A stretch of DNA of 64,000 bases, from NCBI RefSeq assembly GCF_006385595.1, contig NZ_CP041046.1, forward strand, positions 4,546,697 through 4,610,696. The letters are read 5' to 3'. The first letter of the stretch is position 1, and each line of letters begins with the position of its first letter. This document shows, in pieces, positions 25,044 to 33,986 of the stretch. The stretch is from Luteibacter pinisoli. Its GTDB lineage: Bacteria > Pseudomonadota > Gammaproteobacteria > Xanthomonadales > Rhodanobacteraceae. Made by a program: the position numbers and the translations under genes. The notes under the pieces are model-generated. The model did no database searches, had not been told where the DNA came from, and saw only the letters and a program-made list of their open reading frames with translations.

Positions 25044-27095
25044 TCAGGCGGTGAGGCCGTAGCTCCTGAGCAACGCATCCGGGCTGGGCTCCCGGCCGCG
25101 GAAGGCCGTGAACGAGGCCAGGGCAGGACGGGTGGCGCCCACGGCGAGGATTTCCTTCCGGAAACGCTCACCGGTGGCGCGGTCCAGCACGCCCGCCGCT
25201 TCGAACGGTTCGAACGCATCGGCCGAGAGCACTTCCGCCCACAGGTAGCTGTAATAGCCGGCCGAGTAGCCGCCGGCGAACACGTGGGTGAAGGCATGCG
25301 GGAAGCGCTGCCATGCCGGCGGGTGCAGCACCGACACTTCCTTGCGTACCTGCTCCAGCACCTCCATCGGGCGCGCACCCCGGGCCGGGTCGTATTCCAG
25401 GTGCAGACGGAAATCGAACAGGCCGAATTCCAGCTGGCGGACGAGGAACATGCCGGTGTGGAAATGGCGGGCCTTGAGCATGCGCTCGTAAAGTTCGTCG
25501 GGCAGCGGCTCGCCGGTCTGGTAGTGCTTCGCGAAGGAGCGCAGGGCCTCGCGGTCCCAGGCGAAGTTCTCCATGAACTGGCTGGGCAGTTCCACCGCGT
25601 CCCACTCCACGCCATCGATGCCGCCGACGGAGGGGATATCCACCTCGGTCAGCATGTGGTGCAGGCCGTGGCCGAATTCGTGGAACAGGGTGAGCACGTC
25701 GTCGTGGGTCAGCAACGCCGGCGCGCCGTCGGTCGGCGGCGGGAAGTTGCAGGTGAGGAAGGCCACCGGCAGCTGCAGGTGGTCGCCATCGCGGAAGCGT
25801 GCGGCACTCACGTCCATCCACGCACCGCCACGCTTGCCGGAGCGCGCGTACAGGTCGAGGTAGGCGCCGGCAAAGATGGTGCCGTCGGCGTTGCTCAGGT
25901 CGTAATAGCGGACGTCCTTGTGCCAGGTGTCCACGTCGTCGCGCGGCGTGAAGGTGACGCCGTAGAGGCGCTCGACCACGGCGAACAGGCCGTCCACCGA
26001 CTGCTGCGCCGGGAAGTACGGCTTCAGCTGCTCTTCGTCCAGCGCGTAGCGATCCTGACGCAGGCGTTCGGCGGCGAAGGCGACGTCCCAGGGTTCGAGG
26101 TTGTCGATCTTCAGTGTGTCGGTGGCGAAGCGGCGCAGTTCCGCCAGTTCTTCGCGGGCGCGCGGCCGTGCTTTCGCGGCAAGGTCGCGCAGGAAATCGA
26201 GCACCACCTGCGGCGAGCTCGCCATCTTCGTTGCCAGCGATTCCTCGGCGGCGTTGGCAAAGCCCAGCAGCTGCGCGGCTTCGTGGCGCAGCGCCACGAT
26301 CTTCTCGATGCGTTCGGAGTTGTCGAACTTGCCCTTGTTCGGGCCTTCGTCCGAGGCACGCGTCTGGTAGGCGTAGTACACGTCGAAGCGGAGGTCGCGG
26401 TTCTCGGCGTAGGTGAGCACCGCCTGCACGCTGGGCTGCTTCAAGGTGACGAGGTAACCGTCGAGCTTCTCTTCGCGCGCGTATTCACGCAGCACGGCGC
26501 GGCCCGATTCCGGGATGCCGGCCAGGTCGCGTTCGTCGGTGATGTGCTTGTGCCAGGCCTCGGTCGCGTCGAGCACGGCGTTGGAAAACTCCGTGGTCAG
26601 GCGCGACAGCTCCACGCCGATCTCGCGGAAGCGGGTACGGGCGGGTTCTTCCAGGGCGACGCCGGAGAGCCGGAAATCACGCAGGGCATGCTCCACCGCG
26701 GCACGCGCGGCCGCCGGGAGGCTGGCGAACGCCGCATCGTCGGCGACGGCCTGGGTGGCTGCGTACAGGTCGCGGTTCTGGCCTACCTCGAGCCCGTGCT
26801 CGGTCAGCTTTTCTTCCGCGGCGCCATGCGCCTTGCGCAACGCGGCGGAGTCCGCCACCGAATGCAGGTGGCTCACCGGCGACCACGCGCGGGACAGCGC
26901 CTGGTCCAGGCGCTCCTGGGCAAGGATGACGTGCTCGAAATCGCGGATGGCGCCAGCCGCGGTGATCTGGTCGATCCCGGCGCGCTCGTTGGCGATCAGC
27001 CGGTCGATCGCGGGTTCCACGTGCTCGGGCCGGATAGCCGAGAACGCGGCCAGGTCGCCACTGGGATCCAGAAGGGGGTTAGTGCTGTTATCCAT
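25044..27095 (-). CDS. prlC: oligopeptidase A (M3 family)
   Basis: PrlC degrades signal peptides and other short peptides in the cytosol. The 683-residue protein has the M3 zinc motif HEFGH (472-476) inside LFHEFGHGLHHMLTEV. The typical C-terminal features also fit (YYSYLWAEVLSADAFEPFE, RFRKEILAVG). The start is placed at the second Met (MDNSTNPLL, 27095) because AGGAG lies six bases upstream. The first Met at 27101 abuts that AGGAG directly. It overlaps the carbonic anhydrase gene by eight bases, so the two are co-transcribed. Confidence 0.96.
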   Translation of the reverse strand: MDNSTNPLLDPSGDLAAFSAIRPEHVEPAIDRLIANERAGIDQITAAGAIRDFEHVILAQERLDQALSRAWSPVSHLHSVADSAALRKAHGAAEEKLTEHGLEVGQNRDLYAATQAVADDAAFASLPAAARAAVEHALRDFRLSGVALEEPARTRFREIGVELSRLTTEFSNAVLDATEAWHKHITDERDLAGIPESGRAVLREYAREEKLDGYLVTLKQPSVQAVLTYAENRDLRFDVYYAYQTRASDEGPNKGKFDNSERIEKIVALRHEAAQLLGFANAAEESLATKMASSPQVVLDFLRDLAAKARPRAREELAELRRFATDTLKIDNLEPWDVAFAAERLRQDRYALDEEQLKPYFPAQQSVDGLFAVVERLYGVTFTPRDDVDTWHKDVRYYDLSNADGTIFAGAYLDLYARSGKRGGAWMDVSAARFRDGDHLQLPVAFLTCNFPPPTDGAPALLTHDDVLTLFHEFGHGLHHMLTEVDIPSVGGIDGVEWDAVELPSQFMENFAWDREALRSFAKHYQTGEPLPDELYERMLKARHFHTGMFLVRQLEFGLFDFRLHLEYDPARGARPMEVLEQVRKEVSVLHPPAWQRFPHAFTHVFAGGYSAGYYSYLWAEVLSADAFEPFEAAGVLDRATGERFRKEILAVGATRPALASFTAFRGREPSPDALLRSYGLTA

Positions 27096-27642
27096 GGACA
27101 TCTCCTGGTTCGGCCAGATACGTGTCTTTCAGGCGAACGTAATTCGCCGCCGAGTAATACAACTGTTCTACCTGCGCATCGCTCAGCACCCGCACCATCT
27201 TCGCGGGATTGCCGACCCACAGTTCTCGCTCGCCGACGACCTTGCCGGGCGGGACCAGCGCGCCGGCAGCGATAAAGGCGTTTTTCTTCACTACCACGCC
27301 GTCGAGCACGGTGGCGTGCATGCCGATCAGACAGGCGTCTTCAAGGGTGCAGGCGTGGATGACCGCGCCATGGCCGATGGTGACGTCCTCACCGATGATG
27401 GTGGGAAAGCCGCCCGGGCTGTACGGGCCGTCGTGGGTCACATGGATGACGGCGCCGTCCTGCAGGTTGCTGCGCGCGCCGATACGGATGTGGTGCACGT
27501 CGCCGCGGGCGACGGCGCCCGGCCAGAGGGAGACATCGTCGGCCAGTTCCACGTCGCCGATGACCGTGGCGGCCGGATCGACATAGACGCGGGCGCCGAG
27601 GCGGGGAAGGGTGCCCTTGAAGGGCCTTAGGTTCGTAGGCAT
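27088..27642 (-). CDS. gamma-carbonic anhydrase-like hexapeptide-repeat protein
   Basis: This 184-residue left-handed beta-helix protein has hexapeptide repeats from about residue 20 to 145 (ATVIGDVELADDVSLWPGAVARGD, TIIGEDVTIGHGAVIHACTLE). The three zinc-type histidines of gamma-carbonic anhydrases/YrdA are present: HVTHDG, GHGAVIHAC and GMHATVLDG. Catalytic activity of YrdA-like members is variable, so the enzymatic role is uncertain. Its end overlaps the prlC start. Confidence 0.92.
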   Translation of the reverse strand: MPTNLRPFKGTLPRLGARVYVDPAATVIGDVELADDVSLWPGAVARGDVHHIRIGARSNLQDGAVIHVTHDGPYSPGGFPTIIGEDVTIGHGAVIHACTLEDACLIGMHATVLDGVVVKKNAFIAAGALVPPGKVVGERELWVGNPAKMVRVLSDAQVEQLYYSAANYVRLKDTYLAEPGDVHG

Positions 27643-27713
27643 GGCGCCATTCTAGGTCCTCGAGGGAGGCCCTGTGGCGCGATCGCGAAGGGCGTCGCGC
27701 ACAGGGTGCGTTC

Positions 27714-28016
27714 CTACTGGAACCTGCCGCCGGTGATGTGGCCGCTGTCGTCCCACTGGGGGTAATAGCGGCTGTTGTTCATCCGGAATTCCCGCGTGGT
27801 GATCGAGTCGGGCATCACCAGCTGGACGTCGGGGTAGGCGGCATGGAACTGCTCAGCCGTGGGCTTCGTGGCGATGAAGGCGTCGAAGGCCTTGGTATCG
27901 GTAACGAAGCCTTTCACCGCCGTCGGTGCGGGCGGGGAGGCCGGGGTGGTCTGGCAGGCGCTGAGGGCGGCGCCGCCGAGGATCGCCATGAAAAACAGGG
28001 TTCCGATGCGGGACAT
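27714..28016 (-). CDS. small lipoprotein, unknown
   Basis: The 100-residue protein has a lipoprotein signal with LSAC (Cys about residue 20), then a TTPASPPAPTA linker and a short domain. That domain ends in MNNSRYYPQWDDSGHITGGRFQ, the only notable pattern. The start MSRIGTLFF was chosen because it begins the signal peptide; upstream residues are not signal-like. It lies between the carbonic anhydrase gene and another single-helix protein gene on the same strand. No function is recognised. Confidence 0.65.
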   Translation of the reverse strand: MSRIGTLFFMAILGGAALSACQTTPASPPAPTAVKGFVTDTKAFDAFIATKPTAEQFHAAYPDVQLVMPDSITTREFRMNNSRYYPQWDDSGHITGGRFQ

Positions 28017-28089
28017 GGGACAGGCTCCTTGCCTTGGGGGGAGCGCCGATCTTAAGACAGCGCCCCGCCACGGACCATGAACCGGTGCC

Positions 28090-28623
28090 TCAGCCCCCGC
28101 TCTTCCGACGCATCGCATCAGCCTTCGCCTCGTCTTCGGCGGTGACCACCTGCTGCTGGGCGTCGAGCTTCGCGCCCAGGATGATCAGGGTGTAGTTGGT
28201 CGGATCGAAGTCGCGAAGGAGGGCGATCTCCCGGCGCGCCTCTTCCAGGTCGCGGTGGTTGATCTGCCGCTCGATGCCCTGCGAGGCAAACGGCAGGGTC
28301 TCGCGCAGGGCGTCGGTGGCCGTGGCGTTGTTGACGTCGAGCTGGAGGATGCTGAGGTAGTACTCGTAGGCGTTGTTGCCCTGCGGGGCCACGAGGCGCC
28401 CCTCGCGGGTGGCGTCGCGCGCCAGGCCGAGGAGGATGTCGATTTCGGGCGAGGCGCCGGCCGTGGCGACGGGCTCCGGGATTTTCGCCGGCGCATCGGC
28501 CTCGGCAAGCTGGTGGCGCTGGCGGACGCCAAGCACGAGCGCCGCCACCAGCAGCACGGCGGTGACGACAACGACGATGATCGCGCGGCGGGGAACCGCG
28601 GCGATACGGGAAGCGGAGTTCAT
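28090..28623 (-). CDS. single-helix membrane-anchored protein with TPR-like periplasmic part
   Basis: This is a 177-residue protein with one membrane helix (about residues 14-34). It has a helical soluble domain with two similar 35-residue units: GRLVAPQGNNAYEYYLSILQLDVNNATA and EEARREIALLRDFDPTNYTLIILGAKLDA. The arrangement resembles the TPR-like N-terminal domains attached to TonB-type energy transducers in Xanthomonadales, but no TonB C-terminal domain is present. It is divergent from the DUF4126 gene. The role is unknown. Confidence 0.65.
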   Translation of the reverse strand: MNSASRIAAVPRRAIIVVVVTAVLLVAALVLGVRQRHQLAEADAPAKIPEPVATAGASPEIDILLGLARDATREGRLVAPQGNNAYEYYLSILQLDVNNATATDALRETLPFASQGIERQINHRDLEEARREIALLRDFDPTNYTLIILGAKLDAQQQVVTAEDEAKADAMRRKSGG

Positions 28624-28808
28624 GGGGGTAGTTCCGTCACACAGCCCGCAACCAGGCCGGCCCCCTGTCGGACGGCCCCTGCGGGCGCGCCATCTTCCCC
28701 GCCCAGTGTTGCAGGCCGGTGACCGGCCACCCATGGCGGTGGTTTCGGACAAGCCAGCGACCCGCCGCCCGGCATCGAATCCCATCACACCCATGGAGTG
28801 AACCGGTC

Positions 28809-29267
28809 ATGATCCTTTTGCTTGCCCTGCTCATCGGCATCGTCGCGGGACTGCGCGCCATGCTCGCCCCGGCCGCCGTGTCGTTCGCCGCCCGCTTCGG
28901 CGGCCTGGCCCTCGCCGGCACGCCGCTAGCCTTCATGGGTTACGCGTGGACGCCGTGGATCCTGGGCATCGCGGCCCTGGCCGAACTGGTGACCGACCAG
29001 CTGCCGACCACGCCCAGCCGCAAGATTCCCGTGCAGTTCGGCACACGCGTGGTCACCGGCGCCCTGAGCGGCGCGTGCGTCGGGGCGGCCCACGGGATGC
29101 TGATCGGCGGCGGCGTTGCCGGCATCGTCGGCGCGGTGCTGGGCACCTACGGCGGCTCGTCGGCCCGCACGGCCATGGCCCGGGCGTTCAAGTCGGACCG
29201 CCCGGCGGGCCTGGTCGAGGACGTCGTGGCGATTGTCCTGGCCCTCGTGGTGGTAAGCGCCGCCTGA
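28809..29267 (+). CDS. DUF4126 family membrane protein
   Basis: This 152-residue, mostly hydrophobic protein has four to five predicted helices: an N-terminal LLALLIGIVAGLRAMLAPAAV, a glycine-rich MLIGGGVAGIVGAVLGTYGG, and a C-terminal VEDVVAIVLALVVVSAA. These fit the DUF4126 layout. The start MILLLALL at 28809 is the only one leading directly into helix 1. The LysE exporter gene follows 33 bases later on the same strand. The function is unknown. Confidence 0.75.
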   Translation: MILLLALLIGIVAGLRAMLAPAAVSFAARFGGLALAGTPLAFMGYAWTPWILGIAALAELVTDQLPTTPSRKIPVQFGTRVVTGALSGACVGAAHGMLIGGGVAGIVGAVLGTYGGSSARTAMARAFKSDRPAGLVEDVVAIVLALVVVSAA

Positions 29268-29300
29268 GCGCACGGCGCAGCCTTCCCTTAGTATCCGGGG

Positions 29301-29915
29301 ATGCTCGATCTCCACGCCATCGCCGTCGTCCTGTCCGTCTACGTCGTCGGCGTGGTGATCCCCGGGCCGAACTTCGTGGCCGTCGCCCACAAGGCGGCAT
29401 CGACCAACACGGCCGATGCCCTCGCGATGGTGGCCGGGATCGTCGTGGTGAACCTGTTCTGGGCCAGCTGCTCGATCCTGGGCGTGGGCATCGTCTTTGC
29501 CACCTTCCCGTGGATCGCCCTGGCGGTGAAGATCGCCGGCGCCCTCTACCTTGTCTGGTTCGGCGGCCGGTTGATCGCGAAGGCGGGGAGCGCCAGCGAG
29601 GCGAGGGTGAACGAAGGTGGCCCCACCGTCTGGCAGTCGTTCCGCGCCGGCGTCGCCACGAACATCGCCAACCCGAAGTCGATGGCTTTCTTCGCGGCGG
29701 TGTTCGCCGCGGCCGCGCCAGCCCACGTCAACGCGCCCACCTTCCTGGGCATGCTGGCCACCGTGGCCGTCGTCGCCTCGTCCTGGTACGCCTTCGTCGC
29801 CGTGCTGTTCGCCACGCCGCGCGTCGCCACGCGTTACCGCCAGTGGAAGAAAGCCATCGACCGCGTCTGCGGCTCGGTGATCCTGGCCCTCGGCATTCGC
29901 CAACTGGTTCGCTGA
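29301..29915 (+). CDS. LysE/RhtB-family amino-acid exporter
   Basis: The 204-residue protein has six predicted helices and the family motif near the N-terminus (GVVIPGPNFVAVAHKAAS). The matrix-facing stretch WQSFRAGVATNIANPKSMAFFAAVF also fits RhtB/LysE permeases, which export amino acids or homoserine lactone-type compounds. The substrate is not predictable. It follows the DUF4126 gene closely and may share its transcript. Confidence 0.92.
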   Translation: MLDLHAIAVVLSVYVVGVVIPGPNFVAVAHKAASTNTADALAMVAGIVVVNLFWASCSILGVGIVFATFPWIALAVKIAGALYLVWFGGRLIAKAGSASEARVNEGGPTVWQSFRAGVATNIANPKSMAFFAAVFAAAAPAHVNAPTFLGMLATVAVVASSWYAFVAVLFATPRVATRYRQWKKAIDRVCGSVILALGIRQLVR

Positions 29916-29965
29916 CACCGCGCCGTCATCCGGTGAAGCTACCTTCCGGACCGTGGAGGTGGCCG

Positions 29966-30265
29966 ATGCGATACCCGCGACGAATCCTTTGCCCCGCGAT
30001 GCTGCTGGCCACCCTGGCCGGCTGTGCTTCATCGCCCCCCGCTACGGTGGCTGCCCTGCCAGCCAGCGCCGGCATCGCGGTGTCGTGTACGGAAGACGCC
30101 ATCAGCGATCGGCCGTGCTTCGCCGAAGCCCAGCATCGATGTGCGAAGCCCGCAGTGGACACGATCCATCTGGTGCTTGCCGAACCCGGCGCAGGCACGC
30201 CACGCTACGACTATCGCGCGACTTACAGCTGCGCCTCGCCCGTTAACGCGGTGGCGCCGAAGTAG
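29966..30265 (+). CDS. small lipoprotein with conserved cysteines, unknown
   Basis: The 99-residue protein has signal peptide PAMLLATLAGC (lipobox LAGC, Cys about 20). The mature part holds four further cysteines (VSCTED, DRPCFAEAQHRC, ATYSC), which suggest two disulfides in the periplasm. The YDYRATYSCASP end resembles small beta-domains of secreted proteins. It starts 50 bases after the LysE gene. Its 3' end overlaps the convergent YkgJ-like gene by 23 bases. The function is unknown. Confidence 0.65.
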   Translation: MRYPRRILCPAMLLATLAGCASSPPATVAALPASAGIAVSCTEDAISDRPCFAEAQHRCAKPAVDTIHLVLAEPGAGTPRYDYRATYSCASPVNAVAPK

Positions 30266-30512
30266 CTCGTTCGAGGTCGGCCAGCCACGCCATCGCATGC
30301 TCGCGATGTGGCCCGCACATCGCCGCCTCGGGCTGGAGGCCGGCGCAGACCTTCGGGCGATCGGGGTGGCCGAAGATCTGGCAGCGGTGGTCGGCGCCGA
30401 GCTGGATGCAGCGGACGCCGGCGGGTTTGCCGTGGGGCATGCCGGGGATGGGCGAGCTGATCGACGGGGCGATGCAGCACGCCCCGCATCCGGGGCGGCA
30501 GGCTAGCGCCAT
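30243..30512 (-). CDS. YkgJ-type cysteine-cluster protein (zinc/iron-chelating)
   Basis: This compact 89-residue protein has the N-terminal CRPGCGACC cluster (Cys 5, 9, 12, 13) and later cysteines in RCIQ, RCQIFGHPDRPKVC and MCGPHR. That is the CxxCxxCC arrangement of the CxxCxxCC/YkgJ family, thought to bind Zn or Fe-S. The start overlaps the aroE stop by one base, so the pair is probably co-transcribed. The molecular role is unknown. Confidence 0.88.
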   Translation of the reverse strand: MALACRPGCGACCIAPSISSPIPGMPHGKPAGVRCIQLGADHRCQIFGHPDRPKVCAGLQPEAAMCGPHREHAMAWLADLERATSAPPR

Positions 30513-31348
30513 CAGTAGCGCTGGCGGAGTTCCCGGTACACCGGGTCGGTGTCCGGGCGCTGGCCGTGCCAGGCTTCGAACGCGTCGGCTGCCTGTTCCA
30601 CGAGCATGCCCAGGCCGTCGCGGAACCAGTCCGGGCGCACGCCCGCGGCCACGGCCCAGCCCTTGAACTCAGCGGCCGATGCGCCGTAGCAGAGGTCGTA
30701 GGCGGTGGAGTGGTCCTGGACGATGGACATCGGCAGGTCGAAACCGCCGCCGGTGACGCCAATCGAGGTGGCGTTGACGATCAGGTCGAAGCATTCGCCT
30801 TCCAGGCCATCCCAGTAGCGGGTGTGGCAACGGGCCGGCTCGCCGATCGCGTCGGCCACTTCATCGGCACGCTCGGGCGTGCGGTTGACGATGGTCAGCG
30901 ACTGCACGCCGGCGTCCATCAGCGCCCAGGCCACGGCCTTCGCCGCGCCACCGGCACCCAGCAGCAGGGCATCGTGGCCGCGCAGGTCGAAGCCACCACG
31001 CTCGGTGATGTCGCGGACGAAGCCGCCGCCATCCGTGTTGTGTGCCTTGATCCGGCCGTCGGGCAGGCGGGTCAGGGTGTTGGCCACGCCGGTGCGCCGG
31101 GCGGCTTCGGTGTGTTCGTCGGCCATCGCGAAAGCGGCATGCTTGTGCGGGAGGGTGACGTTGGCGCCCACACCGCCTTCCGCGAAGAACTGGCGCACGG
31201 CGGCCTCGAACCGGGCCGGCTCGGCGTCGATCGTCGCGTACTCGAGGCGGATGCCCAGCTGCGCCGCGAACGCCTCATGGATCCGGGGCGACAGCGAATG
31301 CGCGATGGGGTGACCGAAGACGGCGAAACGTGGCGCTTCAGCGCTCAT
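30512..31348 (-). CDS. aroE: shikimate dehydrogenase
   Basis: AroE reduces 3-dehydroshikimate to shikimate with NADPH in aromatic amino-acid synthesis. The 278-residue protein has the substrate motif GHPIAHSLSPRIH (12-24), the catalytic lysine K69 in LPHKH and the NTDGGGF motif. The Rossmann loop is LLLGAGGAAKAVAWAL and the NADP-ribose specificity loop NRTPERA. The neighbouring YkgJ-like gene follows directly. No other aro gene is nearby. Confidence 0.97.
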   Translation of the reverse strand: MSAEAPRFAVFGHPIAHSLSPRIHEAFAAQLGIRLEYATIDAEPARFEAAVRQFFAEGGVGANVTLPHKHAAFAMADEHTEAARRTGVANTLTRLPDGRIKAHNTDGGGFVRDITERGGFDLRGHDALLLGAGGAAKAVAWALMDAGVQSLTIVNRTPERADEVADAIGEPARCHTRYWDGLEGECFDLIVNATSIGVTGGGFDLPMSIVQDHSTAYDLCYGASAAEFKGWAVAAGVRPDWFRDGLGMLVEQAADAFEAWHGQRPDTDPVYRELRQRY

Positions 31349-31404
31349 GGACTCTCCTGGCTCAACGCCGGACCCCGCGCCCGGCGAGGCGATTCTAGCA
31401 AGGC

Positions 31405-31953
31405 CTAGAGATATCCCGGCTTGCCGGCGTCTTCCGCCCGTTGCGGCACTTTCCGCACTTGTTCCACCGGATAGCCCTGCCCGCGCGCCAGCTCCAGCAG
31501 GCGCTGGTACACCGCGTCATCGATCACCGGGTCTTTCGCCAGCACCCACAGCAGCTTGCGCGAGGGCAGGCCGACCAGGCTGATCCGGTAATCGTCGGAG
31601 AGGGCGAGAATCGAGTAGTCGCTGCGGAAGGGCCACAGCAGCTGCACCTTCCAGCGGCTGGCGTCCTTCGGGTCGGGCAGCCAGGCCTTGCCGTGCCAGC
31701 TCTTGGCCGGGGCATCGAAGCCCTTGCGGTAGTGGAACCAGTTGTCGATGGTGCCGTCGGGGCGCAACCGGTACTCATCGGCGGTGGCCACCTTGCCGCG
31801 CTCGAACATGTTGGGAATGGTGCCGATCACGTACCAGGTGCCCATGTAACGGGGCAGGTCCACGTGGTCCACGGTCTTCAGCGGCGCATCGGCCGCGCAG
31901 CTGGCGGCGGCGACACTAACCAGGAGAAGCAAGGCGGTGGGAAAGCGGCTCAT
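31405..31953 (-). CDS. bacterial lipocalin (Blc-like)
   Basis: The 182-residue protein has a signal peptide ending in SVAAASC, a possible lipobox. It carries the lipocalin GxW motif (RYMGTWYVIGTIPNMFERG), the central DYSILALSDDYRISLVG strands and the RKLLWVLAKDP C-terminal motif. Blc-type proteins are usually outer-membrane lipoproteins that bind fatty acids or lysophospholipids. The start at 31953 precedes the signal sequence directly. It faces a small membrane-protein gene on the other strand. Confidence 0.9.
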   Translation of the reverse strand: MSRFPTALLLLVSVAAASCAADAPLKTVDHVDLPRYMGTWYVIGTIPNMFERGKVATADEYRLRPDGTIDNWFHYRKGFDAPAKSWHGKAWLPDPKDASRWKVQLLWPFRSDYSILALSDDYRISLVGLPSRKLLWVLAKDPVIDDAVYQRLLELARGQGYPVEQVRKVPQRAEDAGKPGYL

Positions 31954-32059
31954 GGGGCAGCCTGCAACGAACGAGATCAACGTGCGGTCAACGGTCGCGG
32001 CATCTGAGACGGCGGCGGGCCAGGATCCGTTCCACGCCCACCGCACCGAGGAGCACGCC

Positions 32060-32278
32060 ATGCACGACACGCTGACCCCGCGCCGCACCGTCGCCCTGAT
32101 CGCCCTGGCCTGGCTGGCCGGTGGCTTCCTGCTGCTCCTGCTGACGCCGCTGTCCGCGCGCAGCGAGACCCTGGGCTGGACGCCGACGTTCTGGCTGCTG
32201 CTCGCCCCGATGAGCGTGCTGGTGGCGATCAAGCCGCGGCTGCCGCTGGACCTGCTCGCCGCGCTGATGCGCCGCTGA
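32060..32278 (+). CDS. small two-helix membrane protein, unknown
   Basis: This 72-residue protein has two hydrophobic segments (about residues 10-29, VALIALAWLAGGFLLLLLTP, and 42-60, FWLLLAPMSVLVAIKPRLP). The start was chosen for the GAGGAG ribosome site at 32048-32053. It is divergent from the lipocalin gene and convergent with the RimK-type gene six bases away. No family is recognised. Confidence 0.6.
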   Translation: MHDTLTPRRTVALIALAWLAGGFLLLLLTPLSARSETLGWTPTFWLLLAPMSVLVAIKPRLPLDLLAALMRR

Positions 32279-32284
32279 GGGCTC

Positions 32285-33769
32285 TTAAGGCTGGATGCCG
32301 AGCCGCTTCAGCTCAAGCCGGCGGAGGAACTCCTGCATGATCCGCAGGTACAGGTCTTCGCCGAGGTAGGCATCTTCCACGCCCGCGTCGATCGACGGGT
32401 TGTCGTTCACCTCGATCACCACCGGACGGTCGCCGACCTGCTTGAGGTCCACGCCGTACAGGCCATCGCCAATCGTCTGCGTGGCCTTCAGCGCCAGCTT
32501 CACCACGTCCGATGGCGCCTCGCGCACCGGCACCGTGCGGAAACCGCCGGACTTGGCCGTGCCTTTCGCGCCGTGGTTGTAGATCTGCCAGTGGCCGCGC
32601 GACATGAAGTACTGGCACGCGTACAGCGGCTCGTGGTTGAGCACGCCGATGCGCCAGTCGAACTCGGTGTACAGGTATTCCTGGGCGATGAGCAGGGCGC
32701 TGTGCGAGAACAGGTCCACCGCGGCCTTCTCCAGCGCCTCGACCGATTCCACCTTCACCACGCCGCGCGAGAACGAGCCATCGGGAATCTTCAGCACGAT
32801 GGGCAGGCCGAGCGCGTCGGGCAGGTCGCGCAGGCGGCGGATGTCGTCGCGATAGAGGATTTCGGTTTTCGGCGTGGCGAGCTTGCGCGACACCATCAGG
32901 TCGTTCAAAAAAATCTTGTTCGTGCAACGCAGGATCGATGTCGGGTCGTCCATCACCACCATGCCTTCGCGCTCGGCGCGATGGGCGAAGCGGTAGGTGT
33001 GGTTATCGCTGGCGGTGGTTTCGCGGATGAACAGGCCGTCGTATTCGGCCAGGCGCTGGTAGTCGTTCTTGCCGATCGGGTCCACCTCGATGCCGAGGTG
33101 CTTGCCCGCTTCGATGAAATGCTTCAGCGCCTTCTTGTTCGACGGCGGCATCGATTCGTTCGGGTCCACCAGCATCGCGATGTCGTAACGGTATTGCCTG
33201 CGCGCACGCGGACGGCGCCAGATCTTGCGCGAGAACTTCTCCAGCGCCGCGGCGAAGGCGTCTTCCTGCGCGTCATCCAGCGTGTGCAGGCCTACCGGCT
33301 TCACCGCGGAAATCTGCCAGATGCGCTCGCGCTCGAACTCGATCCGCATGAGCGGGCACGGGAACAGTTCGAAGATCTGTCGCGCAAGATCTTGCAGGTC
33401 AGGGTAGGCCGTCTCGCCGAAATACATCAGCACGCCAAAGTCGGTCGTGTCCCGGCCACGCGCGGGCAGGAAGTTCTCGAGCTTTTCGTTGAGGTCGTCG
33501 ATGTGCAGGCCGTACAGCGAGCGGCGGCGCAGGTCGTTCACCGTGCGCACGGAGGGGATGACCTTGTGCCCGCGCGCTTCGGCCAGCAGGGACACGTAAT
33601 AGCCCGTGCCGAGGTATTTGTAGCTGCGGCAGAGGTTGATCACGTGCGTGCGCTCGTCGTCGCCACCGACGGGCTCGCGGAGGTAATCCATGGCGCTGAC
33701 GACGTCGGCGGATGGGTAATACGAGCCCCAGTCCGAGGCTTTCTCCACGACGATGACGAGCCGGCTCAT
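32285..33769 (-). CDS. RimK-type ATP-grasp ligase with RLAN N-terminal domain
   Basis: The 494-residue protein has two parts. Residues about 1-190 fit the RimK-like ATP-grasp N-terminal domain: VVEKASDWGSYYPSADVVSAMDYL and VINLCRSYKYLGTGYYVSLLAEARGHKVIPS. The C-terminal ATP-grasp ligase follows, with LPIVLKIPDGSFSRGVVKVES, the ATP-site lysine, and VIEVNDNPSIDAGVEDAYLG as the metal-binding END motif. Such ligases add amino acids to a protein or peptide C-terminus; the acceptor is unknown. A GNAT gene lies divergently 217 bases away, a pairing seen in related clusters. The 33770-33986 gap held no recognisable site. Confidence 0.9.
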   Translation of the reverse strand: MSRLVIVVEKASDWGSYYPSADVVSAMDYLREPVGGDDERTHVINLCRSYKYLGTGYYVSLLAEARGHKVIPSVRTVNDLRRRSLYGLHIDDLNEKLENFLPARGRDTTDFGVLMYFGETAYPDLQDLARQIFELFPCPLMRIEFERERIWQISAVKPVGLHTLDDAQEDAFAAALEKFSRKIWRRPRARRQYRYDIAMLVDPNESMPPSNKKALKHFIEAGKHLGIEVDPIGKNDYQRLAEYDGLFIRETTASDNHTYRFAHRAEREGMVVMDDPTSILRCTNKIFLNDLMVSRKLATPKTEILYRDDIRRLRDLPDALGLPIVLKIPDGSFSRGVVKVESVEALEKAAVDLFSHSALLIAQEYLYTEFDWRIGVLNHEPLYACQYFMSRGHWQIYNHGAKGTAKSGGFRTVPVREAPSDVVKLALKATQTIGDGLYGVDLKQVGDRPVVIEVNDNPSIDAGVEDAYLGEDLYLRIMQEFLRRLELKRLGIQP

Positions 33770-33986
33770 GTGACCTCGATTCCACGGCGCATGCCCTGGA
33801 TCGACCCCACCCGGGGCCGATCGTTCGCCGGTGGCGCAGTGTGGTCCGGGCGATGGCGGCGTACAAGGCGCCGGGTTCCGGCTTTCGCAAAGGATTAAGG
33901 AAAAAGTCATTGATCGACCGCCCCCACGGGTCTACAGTGCCGCGCTTGCCCCACCCCCCAACCTCGCGCCGGAGCCCCCAAAGCGC

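Noticed and set aside
24246..27275. 1009-codon plus-strand open frame across xthA and prlC
   Set aside because: It spans two genuine minus-strand genes with complete catalytic motifs; composition is typical of antisense frames in GC-rich DNA.
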